Both the position numbers and the translations under genes were made by a program. DNA of 64,000 bases from Vulcanimicrobiota bacterium (lineage in GTDB: Bacteria > Vulcanimicrobiota > Vulcanimicrobiia > Vulcanimicrobiales > Vulcanimicrobiaceae), in NCBI GenBank assembly GCA_003168375.1, contig PMSI01000001.1:1-64000 (forward strand). The letters run 5' to 3'. Within the stretch, counting starts at the first letter, position 1; each line of letters begins with the position of its first letter. Under the pieces are notes generated by a model. The model saw nothing but the letters and a program-made list of their open reading frames with translations. It did not search any database and had not been told where the DNA came from. Shown here in pieces: positions 48,268-57,051 of this stretch.

Positions 48268-49455
48268 GTGAGGCAGAGCTACGTGCTGAACGCGAAATAC
48301 TTGGCCGGGATCTTCCTGGTCGTCGCCGCGGCCGCGGCCGGCTGGTTCATCCTGGGTGCGACGATCGGCGTGCGTACGCAGACCTCTGACGGGGCGCAGC
48401 GCGGAGCGCTCGGCGGGCTCTGGGGCTCCTCCCTCGTCCAGGACGCCCCGTGGTTCGAGGCGATCACCGCCGGCAAGCACACGCACGAGTCCGAGATCGC
48501 GGCCGCGGGATCGGACGTCGACGTCGATCTCGCGCTCGAACTGCGGCGCAAGGGCCTGCTCTGGTATAACACGTACGCGGTGGTGTTCTCCGGCACGTAC
48601 CGCATCGCGATGCCGAACCGTGCGATCGTCCGGATGACGTTCCTGCTCCCGTCAGAGACGGCGACCTACGACGACGTCGTCGTCCTGGTCGACGGCCGTC
48701 GCGTCGGGACGGCCGGCGACGCCAGCGGTCTGGTCGTCGAGATCCCTGCGGGTGCGGCCCGTTCCAGCACCATAACCGTGCGCTACGGCTCACGCGGGCT
48801 CGGCACGTGGCGCTACCGCTTCGGCAAGACCGTCGTCGCCGCGCACGACGTCCGGTTTGCCGTGCACACGAACTTCAAAGCGATCGACTTCCCGGCGAAC
48901 ACGTTGGCGCCGACCACCGAGCAGCCGACCGCGAAGGGCTGGGACCTGGGTTGGCGATACCGCGAGCTCGTTACCGGCGCCGGGATAGGAATGACGTTCC
49001 CGCTGCCGCTCCAGCCCGGTCCGCTCGCCCAGCGAATCACGTTCTGGGCTCCGCTCTCGCTGATGTTCTACGTCTTCGTCATGCTGGTGATCACGACGCT
49101 GCGGCGGATCGAGCTGCACCCGGTGAACTACCTCTTCCTCGCCGCCGCGTTCTTCGCGTTCCATCTGCTGTTCGCGTACACGGTCGATCGCATCCGCGTC
49201 GAGTACGCGTTCGGGCTCTGCGCGGTGGTCTCGATGGCGCTGACGATCTCGTACCTGCGGCTCGTCGTCGGGCTGCGCTTCGCCGCCGTCGAGGCGGCGG
49301 CGGCGCAGTTCTTCTACCTGATCCTGTTTTCGTACGCGCTCTTCGACGAGGGCTACAGCGGGCTCTCGATCACGATCGGCGCGATCGTCACCCTGTTCGT
49401 GACGATGCAACTCACCGGGCGCATCCGCTGGTCCGAGCGCTTCGCGAAAGCGTAG
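48268..49455 (+). CDS. CreD-like inner-membrane protein
   Basis: The 395-residue protein has one N-terminal membrane helix and a large periplasmic beta region. A cluster of about five helices near the C-terminus starts at FYVFVMLVITTLRRIELHPV and includes AYTVDRIRVEYAF and a final VTLFVTMQLTGRIRWSE. This matches the CreD layout, in which an IHPIQY-like segment and a terminal MYLTRxxDW occur. CreD affects envelope stress and beta-lactam response. GTG 48268 is listed, but GTG 48283 has a better-placed GAGG. No creBC two-component genes are adjacent. Confidence 0.72.
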   Translation: MRQSYVLNAKYLAGIFLVVAAAAAGWFILGATIGVRTQTSDGAQRGALGGLWGSSLVQDAPWFEAITAGKHTHESEIAAAGSDVDVDLALELRRKGLLWYNTYAVVFSGTYRIAMPNRAIVRMTFLLPSETATYDDVVVLVDGRRVGTAGDASGLVVEIPAGAARSSTITVRYGSRGLGTWRYRFGKTVVAAHDVRFAVHTNFKAIDFPANTLAPTTEQPTAKGWDLGWRYRELVTGAGIGMTFPLPLQPGPLAQRITFWAPLSLMFYVFVMLVITTLRRIELHPVNYLFLAAAFFAFHLLFAYTVDRIRVEYAFGLCAVVSMALTISYLRLVVGLRFAAVEAAAAQFFYLILFSYALFDEGYSGLSITIGAIVTLFVTMQLTGRIRWSERFAKA

Positions 49456-51384
49456 CTACGGCACGGCCGCGAGCGGCTTCGCGATCGCGCCGAGCACGTC
49501 GGCAGTGCCGTCGACGCGCGCCAGGTGCGGATAGCGCGGTCCGCCGCGGTAGTCGAGCGCGATCGTGCGGTAGACGTTGCCGGCGGTGAGCAGCAATCGC
49601 AGCGGCGTCCCACTCCGCGCATCGCGAAGCGCGGCGTCGAGCTGCGGCTGCCCGGTGAGCGCGCGGTCGTTCACGGCAACGATCTTCTCACCCGGGCCGA
49701 TCCCGACGCGAAACGCGACCGAGTCGGGCAGGACGTCGCCGATCGTCCCCTCCCGGTTCGCGACGATCCCGAGCGAGTAACGCAGGTCGATCGTCTTGCG
49801 GCGCCCGCTCTGCAGCTTTTCGTACGCCGACGGCGTCGCGGTGAAGACCAGCTTGTAGCCGCCGCCGGTCAGAAAGTCGGGCGGGTGCGGCGCGACCGCG
49901 TCGACGCGCTGCGCGAAGAACGCGCGCCAGTCGTACGGCTGCACCGCGCTCAGCGCCGCGACGACGTCGTCGCGCGTGTACGGGAGCACCTGCGGGCCCG
50001 TGTTCTCGCCGTGGCCGAAGAACGCGCGCGCCATGTCGTCGAGCGAGCGCCGGCCGCCCGAGAGCCGCCGGATCAGCACGTCGGCCTCGAGCCACATCAA
50101 CTCGCCTTCAGAATAGTAGTCGACGCCGCGCCGCTCGGACGCCCACGGCCCGCGCGCGCTGTAGAGGAACGACGACGAGGTCGCAGTGTCGGCGAGCGGT
50201 CGCGTCAGGCGGCCGTGCTGCGTGTCGTACGACGCGTACGTCATCGCGAGCGCGTCGAGCCACTGCTGCTCGGTGCGCAAGCCGGCGCGCTCGGCCTCGA
50301 GGTTGCCGTAGAACTGCGTCATCCCTTCGTACACCCACAGCAGATCGTCGATCATCGGGACTTGCAGGTTCGGCGTCGCGAGGTCCGCCGGGCGGCGGAA
50401 CTTGCCGTCCCACGAGTGGTTCATCTCGTGCGTCAACAGGTCGGCGCCGCCGGCGAGCGCGTTGTCGTCGGTGAGGAACTCGCCGTTGGTCCCATTGTCG
50501 CTGGACTGATGATGCTCGACGCCCTGGCCGGGCATCACGTCGCTGACGGTGAGCAGGAACGTGTAGTGGTTCCAATGCCGGTTGCGATAGAGCGCACGCA
50601 TCTGCGGCACGATGTTGCGCAGCTTCTCGACGGTCTTGTCGCTCGCGGCGAGCTGCTCCGGCGTGTCGCCGAACGCAGCCAGCGTCACCGGCGCGCCGTC
50701 CCACGTGCCGAGCTCGAACGTGCGCTGCGCGACCCCGGCGTCGAGCGGCGAGTCGACGAGCGTCTCTAGCGACACCGTTTTGAAGCGCAGCTCGCCCTCG
50801 TTCGCGAACTCGATCTCCAGTGCGGTCGCGTACTTCCACTGCGCCGACGGCAGGCGCAGCGAGGGCGCGATCCACACCTGGCTGTAGTCCGGCGCCGCCG
50901 GCGTCAGCACGACCTTGTTCCAAGCCAGCGTGAAGATGGTCGGCGTCGATAGCCGGGCGCGGCTGTTCTCGCCGGTCTGCGCGCCGAGATACTCGAACGT
51001 CACGTCGACCGACGCCGTGCCGGCCGGGACCTCGACGTGAAACGCGTAGAGGTCGACCGGATCGCGCCGCCACGGCAGCGTCGCGCCGCCGGCGCGGATC
51101 GCCAAGCCGGCGACGTTCGCGATCGGCCCGTTCGGAGCGTGCTCGCCGGGGATCCACTTCGGATAGACCAGCGTCAGCGGTCCGCCGCCGGCGGGGATGA
51201 TCTCGTGCACGTACAGGATGCCCTGCACCGCGTGCGATGCATCGACGTCGAGCGTGATCGGCGCGGCGGCGGTTCGCGCGAGCACCGGTCCCGCGGTCTG
51301 CGCGCGCGTTGTGCCGACGGTCGCGGCGACGAACGAGAGCGCGGCGGCGAGCGCGGCCGCGCGGCGGAGGAACGGCATCATCAC
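49456..51384 (-). CDS. M61-family (glycyl aminopeptidase-like) metallopeptidase with PDZ domain
   Basis: The 642-residue protein has a signal peptide (ALAAALSFVAATVGTTRAQ) and a beta-rich N-terminal M61 domain (LTLVYPKWIPGEHAPNGPIA). The catalytic zinc motif is LLTHEMNHSWDGKFRRP (HExxH) with the downstream Glu in WVYEGMTQFYG. A PDZ domain at the end has GTIGDVLPDSVAFRVGIGPG. It cleaves N-terminal Gly or Ala, probably in the periplasm. It lies five bases after the dehydrogenase stop on the same strand. Confidence 0.92.
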   Translation of the reverse strand: MMMPFLRRAAALAAALSFVAATVGTTRAQTAGPVLARTAAAPITLDVDASHAVQGILYVHEIIPAGGGPLTLVYPKWIPGEHAPNGPIANVAGLAIRAGGATLPWRRDPVDLYAFHVEVPAGTASVDVTFEYLGAQTGENSRARLSTPTIFTLAWNKVVLTPAAPDYSQVWIAPSLRLPSAQWKYATALEIEFANEGELRFKTVSLETLVDSPLDAGVAQRTFELGTWDGAPVTLAAFGDTPEQLAASDKTVEKLRNIVPQMRALYRNRHWNHYTFLLTVSDVMPGQGVEHHQSSDNGTNGEFLTDDNALAGGADLLTHEMNHSWDGKFRRPADLATPNLQVPMIDDLLWVYEGMTQFYGNLEAERAGLRTEQQWLDALAMTYASYDTQHGRLTRPLADTATSSSFLYSARGPWASERRGVDYYSEGELMWLEADVLIRRLSGGRRSLDDMARAFFGHGENTGPQVLPYTRDDVVAALSAVQPYDWRAFFAQRVDAVAPHPPDFLTGGGYKLVFTATPSAYEKLQSGRRKTIDLRYSLGIVANREGTIGDVLPDSVAFRVGIGPGEKIVAVNDRALTGQPQLDAALRDARSGTPLRLLLTAGNVYRTIALDYRGGPRYPHLARVDGTADVLGAIAKPLAAVP

Positions 51385-51389
51385 CTGCG

Positions 51390-52463
51390 TCAGAGCGTCG
51401 CCCAGACGTCGAGCTTGGTCTTGACCTTCGCGATGACGGCGTCGGTGAACTCGCCGGTCGAGGCGTGTCCGCCGAGATCGCTGGTCGCAATCCCTTCGCG
51501 AACCGTCTCGAGCACGGATTCGTAGATCGCGCGCGACGCGTTCGTCGCGCGGCGGTCGTCGACGAAGGTGAGGAGCGCGGCGATCGCCAGGATCATCGCC
51601 ATCGGGTTCGCGACGTTCTTCCCGAACAGGCGCGGCGCGGTACCGTGCGGCGCTTCGGTCATGACGACGTCGGGTTTACCTTCGGGCGTGAACGACATCA
51701 GCGTCGACTCGGCGCCGGCGATCGAGCCGAACAGCTGCATCACCAGATCCGAGAGACAGTCGCCGTCCCGGTTCAGCGTCGGGATCACCATCGGATCGCC
51801 GGCGGTCGAGATCAGCAACGCGTACGTCGCATCGATGAGCTGGGGCTCGTACTCGACGTCGGGATAGCGCGCCGCGGCGGCGTCCATCTCTTCCTTGAGC
51901 ATCCCTTCGTACACCGGGCTCACCGTGTACTTCGGCCCGCCGAACACTTTCGCGCCGCTGCGCCGCGCGTGGAAGAACGCGTAGTCGGCGACGACACGGC
52001 AGACCGAGCGCTCGATGCGCTCGGTCCGATAGGCCACCTCGTCGTCACCCTCTTGCTCGCGCCATTCTTTGGCTCCGTACGCGTCGCCGACGGCCATCCG
52101 CACGACCGAGATCGGCGCGTGGATCCCGGCGACCGGGCGGACGCCCGGTATCCGGCGGCCGGTACGGACGATCACCTTGCCGTCGATCGCGCGCCGCAGG
52201 ATCGCGTTCGGCGAGCCGACATCGCCGCTCGCTTCGGGTGTGATCGTCGCCGCCTTCAGCCCGAGCTTCGTGCGTTTCATCGCGGCCGCAGCCTCGTGGA
52301 CGATCGCATTCTTGGTCTCGCGGCGCTTCTCGAGCGAAAGATCGTAGCGCTCGAGGTCGACCTCGAAACCGACGACGTCGGGGACGAGGACGCGCAGCGA
52401 TTCGACGAGCAGCTCTTGTCCGGTCTGGTCGCCTTCGAGGACGACGATCGTGGGCTTCGGCAC
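51390..52463 (-). CDS. Isocitrate/isopropylmalate dehydrogenase family protein
   Basis: The 357-residue protein begins KPTIVVLEGDQTGQELL, then KRTKLGLKAATITPEASGDV, SPNAILRR, and RTERIERSVCRVVADYAFFH in place of the substrate-Arg loop. It also has LISTAGDPMVIPTLNRDGDC with metal-binding Asp, SDLVMQLFGSIAGA and a C-terminal TEAPHGTAPRLFGKNVANPM. It oxidatively decarboxylates a 2-hydroxyacid; whether isocitrate, isopropylmalate or homoisocitrate is not settled. No leu genes are nearby. GTG 52463 is chosen because the longer frame overlaps the opposite-strand start region. Confidence 0.88.
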   Translation of the reverse strand: MPKPTIVVLEGDQTGQELLVESLRVLVPDVVGFEVDLERYDLSLEKRRETKNAIVHEAAAAMKRTKLGLKAATITPEASGDVGSPNAILRRAIDGKVIVRTGRRIPGVRPVAGIHAPISVVRMAVGDAYGAKEWREQEGDDEVAYRTERIERSVCRVVADYAFFHARRSGAKVFGGPKYTVSPVYEGMLKEEMDAAAARYPDVEYEPQLIDATYALLISTAGDPMVIPTLNRDGDCLSDLVMQLFGSIAGAESTLMSFTPEGKPDVVMTEAPHGTAPRLFGKNVANPMAMILAIAALLTFVDDRRATNASRAIYESVLETVREGIATSDLGGHASTGEFTDAVIAKVKTKLDVWATL

Positions 52464-52546
52464 GACGCGGCCGGTTCGCGCTGGAACGCACGGTGTCCGC
52501 CCCTTCGGCGAGGGCACCAAACCAGGGGATCGAACGTTCCGGCATC

Positions 52547-53107
52547 ATGAGATTTCTACCGGGTGTACTCGCCCTCACGGCGCTCGCCGTGTCGATCGTT
52601 CCCGCAACGCCGGCTGACGCCGCCTTCTCCGACTCTCAGTGCGCCGAGGCGTCGCAGTACGTCAACGCGTTCACGCAGCTGACGCAGGCCGACCCGCCGC
52701 AAAAGGTCTATGACGCGGCGCATGCCGTCGTGAGCGCGTACGACTCGTGCCAGAAACGTCAGCTCTCCAACGGCAACGTCGAGCCCGGCGTGCACTACGC
52801 CTACGTGCGTCTCGCGTCGTTCGGCGTCGTCGAAGCGCGCGCGCTGCTCGCGCTGAACCGTCCGAGCGACGCCAAAGCGGTCCTCGAGACCAGCAAACGG
52901 TTCGCGTCGGAGGTCTACGACTGGCGCCAAAACATGTCGTCCACGTCCGGCAGTACCGCCAAAGACAACCGCAAGTCGCTCTACTACGATGCCGCGAAGG
53001 ATATCCTGGACGCGGCGAACGGCATGCTCGCGAAGTTGAACGCGCCGCCGGCTGCTCTGCCCGGGCCTGCGCTCACGCCGCCTCCCAAGTCCAGCCCCTC
53101 CCGATAG
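52547..53107 (+). CDS. Secreted alpha-helical hypothetical protein
   Basis: The 186-residue protein has a clear signal peptide (PGVLALTALAVSIVPATPAD, then AA). The helical mature part contains two Cys residues (DSQCAEASQY and SYDSCQKRQL type spacing ~35) that may form a disulfide, then a Pro-rich tail. Regularly spaced helices hint at a TPR-like bundle but no motif is decisive. It is divergent from the dehydrogenase and 67 bp upstream of ftsK. Function unknown. Confidence 0.7.
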   Translation: MRFLPGVLALTALAVSIVPATPADAAFSDSQCAEASQYVNAFTQLTQADPPQKVYDAAHAVVSAYDSCQKRQLSNGNVEPGVHYAYVRLASFGVVEARALLALNRPSDAKAVLETSKRFASEVYDWRQNMSSTSGSTAKDNRKSLYYDAAKDILDAANGMLAKLNAPPAALPGPALTPPPKSSPSR

Positions 53108-53174
53108 CGGCCGGCCTATGCCGGACGCGGTCCGGCACAGGTGAGGAACCCCACCCGGCGGGAAGTCGGACCCA

Positions 53175-55568
53175 ATGGCTCGGGTCCGACGCAAGACCGG
53201 CGCAGGGACGCGCTGGAACCTCGAGGTCGCCGGTATCGCGGCGCTCGGCTTTGCATTGCTGCTCGGCGTCGCGCTGGTCGCGCCGCCGGCGCGCACCGGC
53301 GTCGTCGGCGGAGCGACCGCGCACGCGCTGCACGCGCTGTTCGGGATCGGAGCGGGACTCTTCGTCCTGCTGATCGCGCTCGTCGCGGCGATCGTCTTCC
53401 TCGAGATCAACGTGCCGAAGATGATCGCGACGCTCGGCGGCGCCGCCTGCGCGTACTTCGTCGCGATCGACGCGGGGATCGCGGCCGCCGGACGCGATGG
53501 GGGGCTGCTCGGTGGCGCGCTCAGCGGCGCGCTGCGAGCGCTGCTCGGAGACGCGGGCGGCTGGATCGTGCTGATCGTCGCCGTGCTCGCGGTGACGGTC
53601 GCGATCACCGGCGTCAGCCTGAAAAAGCTGATCGGCTGGTGCGTCACGCGCCTCGCCGCCCTGCGGCAGCCCGCGGCGCACGCCGCGGCACTCGCCAGAG
53701 TCGCGCTCGCGCCGCCGCGCCCGACCTCGCTGCGCGAAGCGTTCCATCTCCCCGCGCTGCTGCCGCGCGCGGCTGCGCCGGCCGTCGCCGCGAGCGCGGT
53801 CGCGACCGAGATTCCGGCGCCGACGCACACGGTGGTCGAGACCGAACCGCTGCGCTTCTACGATGAGGCGGTCGCCGACGAAGACGAGGACGATCTCGAC
53901 GCCGAGGACGACGACGACGCGTACGACGAAGACGACGACGAGTCGTACGAGGGCGACGACGAAGACGAAGAGACCGACGACGACGCGGTCACCGAAGAAC
54001 CCGGCGACGAGGGCCCCGGCGGGGTCGAGCCCGGCGTGCAGGACCGCACCGCGGCGCGCGTCCTCGCGATCGCCGGCGAGTACGAACCCGTCGCGCCGCG
54101 CAAGACCTACGTCTTGCCCGACGTGACCGCGATCTTCGATCCACCGCAAGCCCAGAAGAGCGATGACGCGAGCCGCGCGCACGTCCTCGAGGACACGCTC
54201 GCCTCGTTCGGCGTCGGCGCGAAGGTCACGCACATCGAGCGCGGGCCGTCGATCACCCGCTACGAATTGCGTCCGGAGCGCGGGGTGAAGATCTCGCGCA
54301 TCTCCTCGCTCGCCGACGATCTCGCGCTCGCGCTCGCCGCGACCTCGGTCCGCATCGAAGCGCCGATCCCGGGCAAGTCGGCGGTCGGAATCGAGGTGCC
54401 GAACACGACGGTCTCGATCGTGGCGCTGCGCGAGATCCTGGACGGGATTCCGCGCAGCGTTCCGCCGCTGACGATGGCGCTCGGCAAGGACATCAGCGGC
54501 AAGGCGGTGACCGGCGAGCTCGGCAAGATGCCGCATTTGCTCGTCGCCGGCGCGACCGGGGCGGGCAAGTCGGTGTGCCTCAATTGCATCATCGCCTCGC
54601 TGCTGGTCGTCGCGACCCCCGACCAGCTCGAGTTGCTGATGATCGATCCCAAGCGCGTCGAGCTCACCGTCTATAACGGGATCCCGCACCTCAAGCACGA
54701 GGTGATCACCGATCCGTCGATGGCCGCCGGGGCGCTGGCGATGATCACGCGCGAGATGGACCTGCGTTACGAGCGGTTCGCCAAGGCCGGCGTGCGCAAG
54801 ATCGAGGAGTACAACGCCAAGTACCCCGACGAGAAGCTGCCGTACATCGTCGTCATCATCGACGAACTCGCCGACCTGATGCTGATCGCGCCGGCGAAGG
54901 TCGAGATGCTGATCATGCGGCTTGCGCAGCTCGCGCGCGCGACGGGGATCCACCTGGTCGTCGCGACGCAGCGGCCGTCCGTCGACGTGATCACCGGGCT
55001 GATCAAGGCCAACATCCCGTCCCGCATCGCGTTCGCCGTCAGCTCGCAGGTCGACTCGCGCGTGATCCTCGACATGGGCGGCGCGGAGCGTCTGCTCGGC
55101 CGCGGCGACATGCTGTATCTCCCGATCGACGCGCCGAAGCCGATCCGGGCGCAGGGCGCGCTGGTGACGATGCCCGAGATCGAGCGGCTGGTCGAGTTCT
55201 GGAAGCGCCAGGCGAAGCCGGACACGACGAAGACGATGGAGATCACGCCGATCCGCGAGGACGACGAGCGCGGCGGCGGCGCCGATCGCAAGGTCGACGA
55301 GCTCTGGTACGACGCCGCGAAGTTTTTGCTCGACGCGCGCGTCGCGAAAGGCGATCCTGGGGTGGGCTCGACCGCCGCGCTGCAGGCGCGCTTCTCGATC
55401 GGCCATCCGCGCGCGGTGCGCGTGATGCGCCAGCTCGAAGAGTTCGGGATCGTGGGCCCCAACGAGGGGACGAAGCCGCGCAACGTGATCGTCGAGAGCC
55501 CGGCGGAGCTGGAAAGAATCGCCGATCGCTTCGGCCGCCCCGCGCAGACGGATCTCTTCGCGGGGTGA
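53175..55568 (+). CDS. ftsK: FtsK/SpoIIIE-type DNA translocase
   Basis: The 797-residue protein has four N-terminal membrane helices and an extremely acidic Asp/Glu linker at about 235-290. The motor region has an alpha domain, LVAGATGAGKSVCLNCIIAS (Walker A), MIDPKRVELTVYNGIPHL, IVVIIDELADLMLIAPAKVE (Walker B) and ATQRPSVDVITGLIKANIPS. A C-terminal gamma winged helix ends the protein (ARFSIGHPRAVRVMRQLEEF). FtsK pumps chromosome DNA at the division septum. The stop overlaps the next start as GTGA. Confidence 0.95.
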   Translation: MARVRRKTGAGTRWNLEVAGIAALGFALLLGVALVAPPARTGVVGGATAHALHALFGIGAGLFVLLIALVAAIVFLEINVPKMIATLGGAACAYFVAIDAGIAAAGRDGGLLGGALSGALRALLGDAGGWIVLIVAVLAVTVAITGVSLKKLIGWCVTRLAALRQPAAHAAALARVALAPPRPTSLREAFHLPALLPRAAAPAVAASAVATEIPAPTHTVVETEPLRFYDEAVADEDEDDLDAEDDDDAYDEDDDESYEGDDEDEETDDDAVTEEPGDEGPGGVEPGVQDRTAARVLAIAGEYEPVAPRKTYVLPDVTAIFDPPQAQKSDDASRAHVLEDTLASFGVGAKVTHIERGPSITRYELRPERGVKISRISSLADDLALALAATSVRIEAPIPGKSAVGIEVPNTTVSIVALREILDGIPRSVPPLTMALGKDISGKAVTGELGKMPHLLVAGATGAGKSVCLNCIIASLLVVATPDQLELLMIDPKRVELTVYNGIPHLKHEVITDPSMAAGALAMITREMDLRYERFAKAGVRKIEEYNAKYPDEKLPYIVVIIDELADLMLIAPAKVEMLIMRLAQLARATGIHLVVATQRPSVDVITGLIKANIPSRIAFAVSSQVDSRVILDMGGAERLLGRGDMLYLPIDAPKPIRAQGALVTMPEIERLVEFWKRQAKPDTTKTMEITPIREDDERGGGADRKVDELWYDAAKFLLDARVAKGDPGVGSTAALQARFSIGHPRAVRVMRQLEEFGIVGPNEGTKPRNVIVESPAELERIADRFGRPAQTDLFAG

Positions 55569-56170
55569 TCCGCCTCCTCGCCGTCGCGCTGGTCGCGGCG
55601 GTGCTCTACGCCGCGCTCGGCGTCGCGGTGTCGCACGTCCCGCCGTTCGGCATCGATCTCACCGGACGCGCGCTCGCCGGGGAGGCCCCGTCGCTGGCGC
55701 TGGTCTTCACCGCGTCGTGCTGGTGGGTGGCGCTGAGCGTGCTCGGGATCATCGCGGTGCTGGTCGCGGTGCGCTACCCGAGTTGGCGCGCGCGCGCGTA
55801 CTACGCGATCCCGACGACGCTGATCACCTGGCAGGTCAGCGACGTCCTCAAGAACGTGTTCCACCGCCCACGGCCGGAGTATTGGAAGCTGATCCACGAG
55901 CCGACGTTCTCGTACTCGAGCGGACACGCGCTGTTCGCGCTGCTGGTCTACGGGCTCTGGGCATGGTTCATCTGGAACAGCGATCTGCCGCCCGGCGTGC
56001 GCCGCGTCGTCGCGCCGCTGCTCGCGGTGTGGGGATGCGGCGTGATCTGGTCGCGGCTCGCGCTGGGCGCGCACTACGTGACCGACCTCGTCGGCGGCGT
56101 GCTGCTCGCCGCGGCGATGCTGGCGCTCGCGGCGGCGACCTGGAGGGCGGCAACCGCGCGAACCCGCTAA
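55565..56170 (+). CDS. PAP2-family membrane phosphatase
   Basis: The 201-residue membrane protein has the three PAP2 motifs: KNVFHRPRPEYW, FSYSSGHALFALL and SRLALGAHYVTDLVGGVLLA, holding catalytic Arg and His residues. It probably dephosphorylates a lipid such as undecaprenyl pyrophosphate or phosphatidate at the outer face of the inner membrane. The GTG start overlaps the ftsK stop by four bases. Confidence 0.92.
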   Translation: MIRLLAVALVAAVLYAALGVAVSHVPPFGIDLTGRALAGEAPSLALVFTASCWWVALSVLGIIAVLVAVRYPSWRARAYYAIPTTLITWQVSDVLKNVFHRPRPEYWKLIHEPTFSYSSGHALFALLVYGLWAWFIWNSDLPPGVRRVVAPLLAVWGCGVIWSRLALGAHYVTDLVGGVLLAAAMLALAAATWRAATARTR

Positions 56171-56193
56171 GAATCAGGCTATGAATTGCGCTG

Positions 56194-57051
56194 CTAAGCG
56201 CGCTGCGTAGACTCGGCGAGTCCAGCAAAATCCTCCGACAGCGCCGCGAGCGAAGCGAGGATCAGATCCGCCTCTTCGCCTCGTCCGAGTATTTCTCTCA
56301 AAAGGACGAGCCCCGGTCCTCCGCTACCGCAGAGGTCTTTCAAAAATCGAGCACCGCGCCGCGCGACCTCCTTGAGATCATTGCTCTTGCATCGCTCTCG
56401 CAGGACCGTCTCCATCGCCTCGAAATCGGCAGCGCGCAACAGAAGATACACGTCTGCGATGTCCTTCCGTACTTCATGAAAGGCTTCAGCGCCCAGCTCA
56501 TAGCGCTCGCCAATCTTCCAGCCCTTTGCGACAAGTAGCGCGAGAATACTAGCAACTTCAACAACTATCGACTCTTCGCTGTCGTCGACCCCGATATGGC
56601 CAAGACGCATGGGCGAGTGATCGACAAGGCAAAGTTCGAGGCCCCGCTGAGACTGCGTCGCAAGATAGTCGCGTCTTTGAAAACCTTCCGCCTGCCACAG
56701 GTGCTCCATCGATTGCGGTACGAGGATGTCGATTTTTGTCGCTTCGCGCTCGTCTTCTGATGCATCTCCGCGCCAGTAAAATCCGCCGTATTCATTCCGA
56801 AAGACGAAGCCAGCTCGCTCGAGATGGTCAGAGATGACGTGCGCGATACGAATCCTTACGGGGTCTGCGGCAAGATCACCGTCGAGAGTGAACGGCGCGA
56901 TCGAAGCGATGACTTCGGGCGCTCTCAAATGGACGGCATGCGCACCTACTAATACGAAACTTCCCTCGGGCAGAGTGGCGAGCGACCGCAGCGCATAGAT
57001 CAGCGTACGACGGGCGATTGCGTAACCTTTAGCGTCGCCAAGTAGACTCAT
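56194..57051 (-). CDS. Nucleotidyltransferase-like protein, putative toxin/effector of an AbiE-like pair
   Basis: In this 285-residue protein the N-terminal part resembles AbiEii-type nucleotidyltransferases: LVGAHAVHLRAPEV followed by FTLDGDLAAD, whose Asp57 and Asp59 would be the metal ligands. Later segments KIDILVPQSM and VVEVASILALLVAKGWKIGE fit the same layout with a helical C-domain. AbiEii proteins are the toxic half of type IV toxin-antitoxin/abortive-infection systems. The start overlaps the end of the upstream winged-helix gene by 23 bases, so it is co-translated. It is less GC-rich than its neighbours. Family placement is an inference from motifs. Confidence 0.7.
   Translation of the reverse strand: MSLLGDAKGYAIARRTLIYALRSLATLPEGSFVLVGAHAVHLRAPEVIASIAPFTLDGDLAADPVRIRIAHVISDHLERAGFVFRNEYGGFYWRGDASEDEREATKIDILVPQSMEHLWQAEGFQRRDYLATQSQRGLELCLVDHSPMRLGHIGVDDSEESIVVEVASILALLVAKGWKIGERYELGAEAFHEVRKDIADVYLLLRAADFEAMETVLRERCKSNDLKEVARRGARFLKDLCGSGGPGLVLLREILGRGEEADLILASLAALSEDFAGLAESTQRA

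Noticed and set aside
53860-54020. Repeat-like GACGAC/GAGGAC tract in ftsK and the ACGACC tract at 17925-17950
   Set aside because: Both are codon-level low complexity encoding Asp/Glu and Thr linkers; there are no spaced direct repeats as in a CRISPR array.
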